Shown here: positions 63,877 to 64,000 of the stretch, piece after piece
How positions within the stretch are numbered: position 1 is the first letter of the stretch
How the letters are laid out: each line of letters starts with the position of its first letter
Source: Stutzerimonas kunmingensis
GTDB lineage: Bacteria > Pseudomonadota > Gammaproteobacteria > Pseudomonadales > Pseudomonadaceae
Direction: 5' to 3'
DNA: 64,000 bases
Assembly: GCF_014764705.1 (NCBI RefSeq)
Contig: NZ_JACXXG010000018.1
Location: forward strand, 22,037-86,036
Made by a program: the position numbers and the translations under genes
The notes under the pieces: generated by a model
The model's input: the letters and a program-made list of their open reading frames with translations, nothing else
The model's database searches: none
Told to the model about the DNA's origin: nothing

Positions 63877-64000
63877 CAGGCCGTTGAAAAAAGCCAGAGC
63901 CCGCGTGGCTCTGGCAAAATGGCGGCCATCCTCTTCTGCCGAAGCCAGCCCAAGCCGATGCGTGGACTCGACCTCAAACAAAACGAGCTGTTCAGTTATA
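63877..64000 (+). mobile_element. Left end of an insertion sequence (IS5-type), truncated by the window
   Basis: GGCCGTTGAAAAA at 63879-63891 looks like the terminal inverted repeat of IS5-type elements, and a transposase frame opens at 63958. The exact left edge and the target duplication cannot be set without the right end. Confidence 0.5.
63958..64000 (+). CDS. Transposase N-terminus, IS5-like, truncated by the window end
   Basis: Only 14 codons are visible: MRGLDLKQNELFSY. The pattern M-R-G-x-D-x-x-Q-x-x-L-F-S-Y is typical for the start of a large group of IS5-like DDE transposases in proteobacteria. The rest is outside the window, so whether it is intact is unknown. Confidence 0.6.
   Translation, partial: MRGLDLKQNELFSY

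Overview
The window is a high-GC gammaproteobacterial chromosome segment from the genus Pseudomonas in the broad sense, most likely the P. stutzeri group (Stutzerimonas). I base this on protein sequences and on gene order, which from memory follows several P. aeruginosa blocks: purT to thrC, rnt-pyrC-motY-argG-gloA, the rsx (rnf) operon with nth, algU-mucABCD-lepA-lepB-rnc-era-recO-pdxJ, and the icp/asrA/pruR/putA/putP neighbourhood. I saw no rRNA, tRNA, CRISPR array or prophage. Most of the window is core genome with tightly packed genes.

Layout. 1-9.6 kb: 5'-truncated purT, a CNNM/CBS membrane protein, a CcsA-like cytochrome assembly protein, ffh, the rpsP-rimM-trmD-rplS operon, xerD, dsbC and a GFA-fold protein. 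9.6-17.4 kb: hom-thrC, rnt and pyrC on the minus strand, motY behind a flagellar sigma-28 type promoter, argG, gloA and a 59-codon acidic/basic protein. 17.4-24.8 kb, minus strand: nth and the six-gene rsx electron-transport operon, whose RsxC carries four tandem 65-residue repeats. 25-32.4 kb: a Tyr/Arg/His-rich exported protein, two crotonase-fold enzymes, an orphan branched-chain-type binding protein, ung, a DUF4142 protein, an HDOD protein and ygfZ.

32.4-45.6 kb: sdhE-ygfX facing nadB, the envelope-stress operon algU-mucA-mucB-mucC-mucD behind two ECF-type promoters, then lepA-lepB-DUF4845-rnc-era-recO-pdxJ. 45.6-52 kb: DUF2905, a LysR regulator, a DUF1127 protein, cmoA-cmoB, a chagasin-type lipoprotein and a second-type Lon protease. 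52-62.4 kb: a proline-use region (pruR, putA, putP) in which putP is present twice, with a zinc-type TonB receptor gene (znuD) and a DUF3203 gene between the copies. 62.4-64 kb: a DUF1206 membrane protein, two tandem small lipoproteins and the left end of an insertion sequence.

The most informative signals outside the genes are a perfectly tandem 21-bp repeat between pruR and putA (a probable AraC-type operator), a Zur-like palindrome upstream of znuD, a 584-bp near-identical tract shared by the two putP genes (gene conversion), a leader with CA-rich Crc/Hfq-type motifs and alternative hairpins before putP, twin AlgU promoters, a FliA promoter for motY, and ECF-like promoters before the DUF4142 gene and the lipoprotein pair. 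I did not find a convincing wholly new multi-gene system; the proline/zinc region is the best candidate for unusual organisation.
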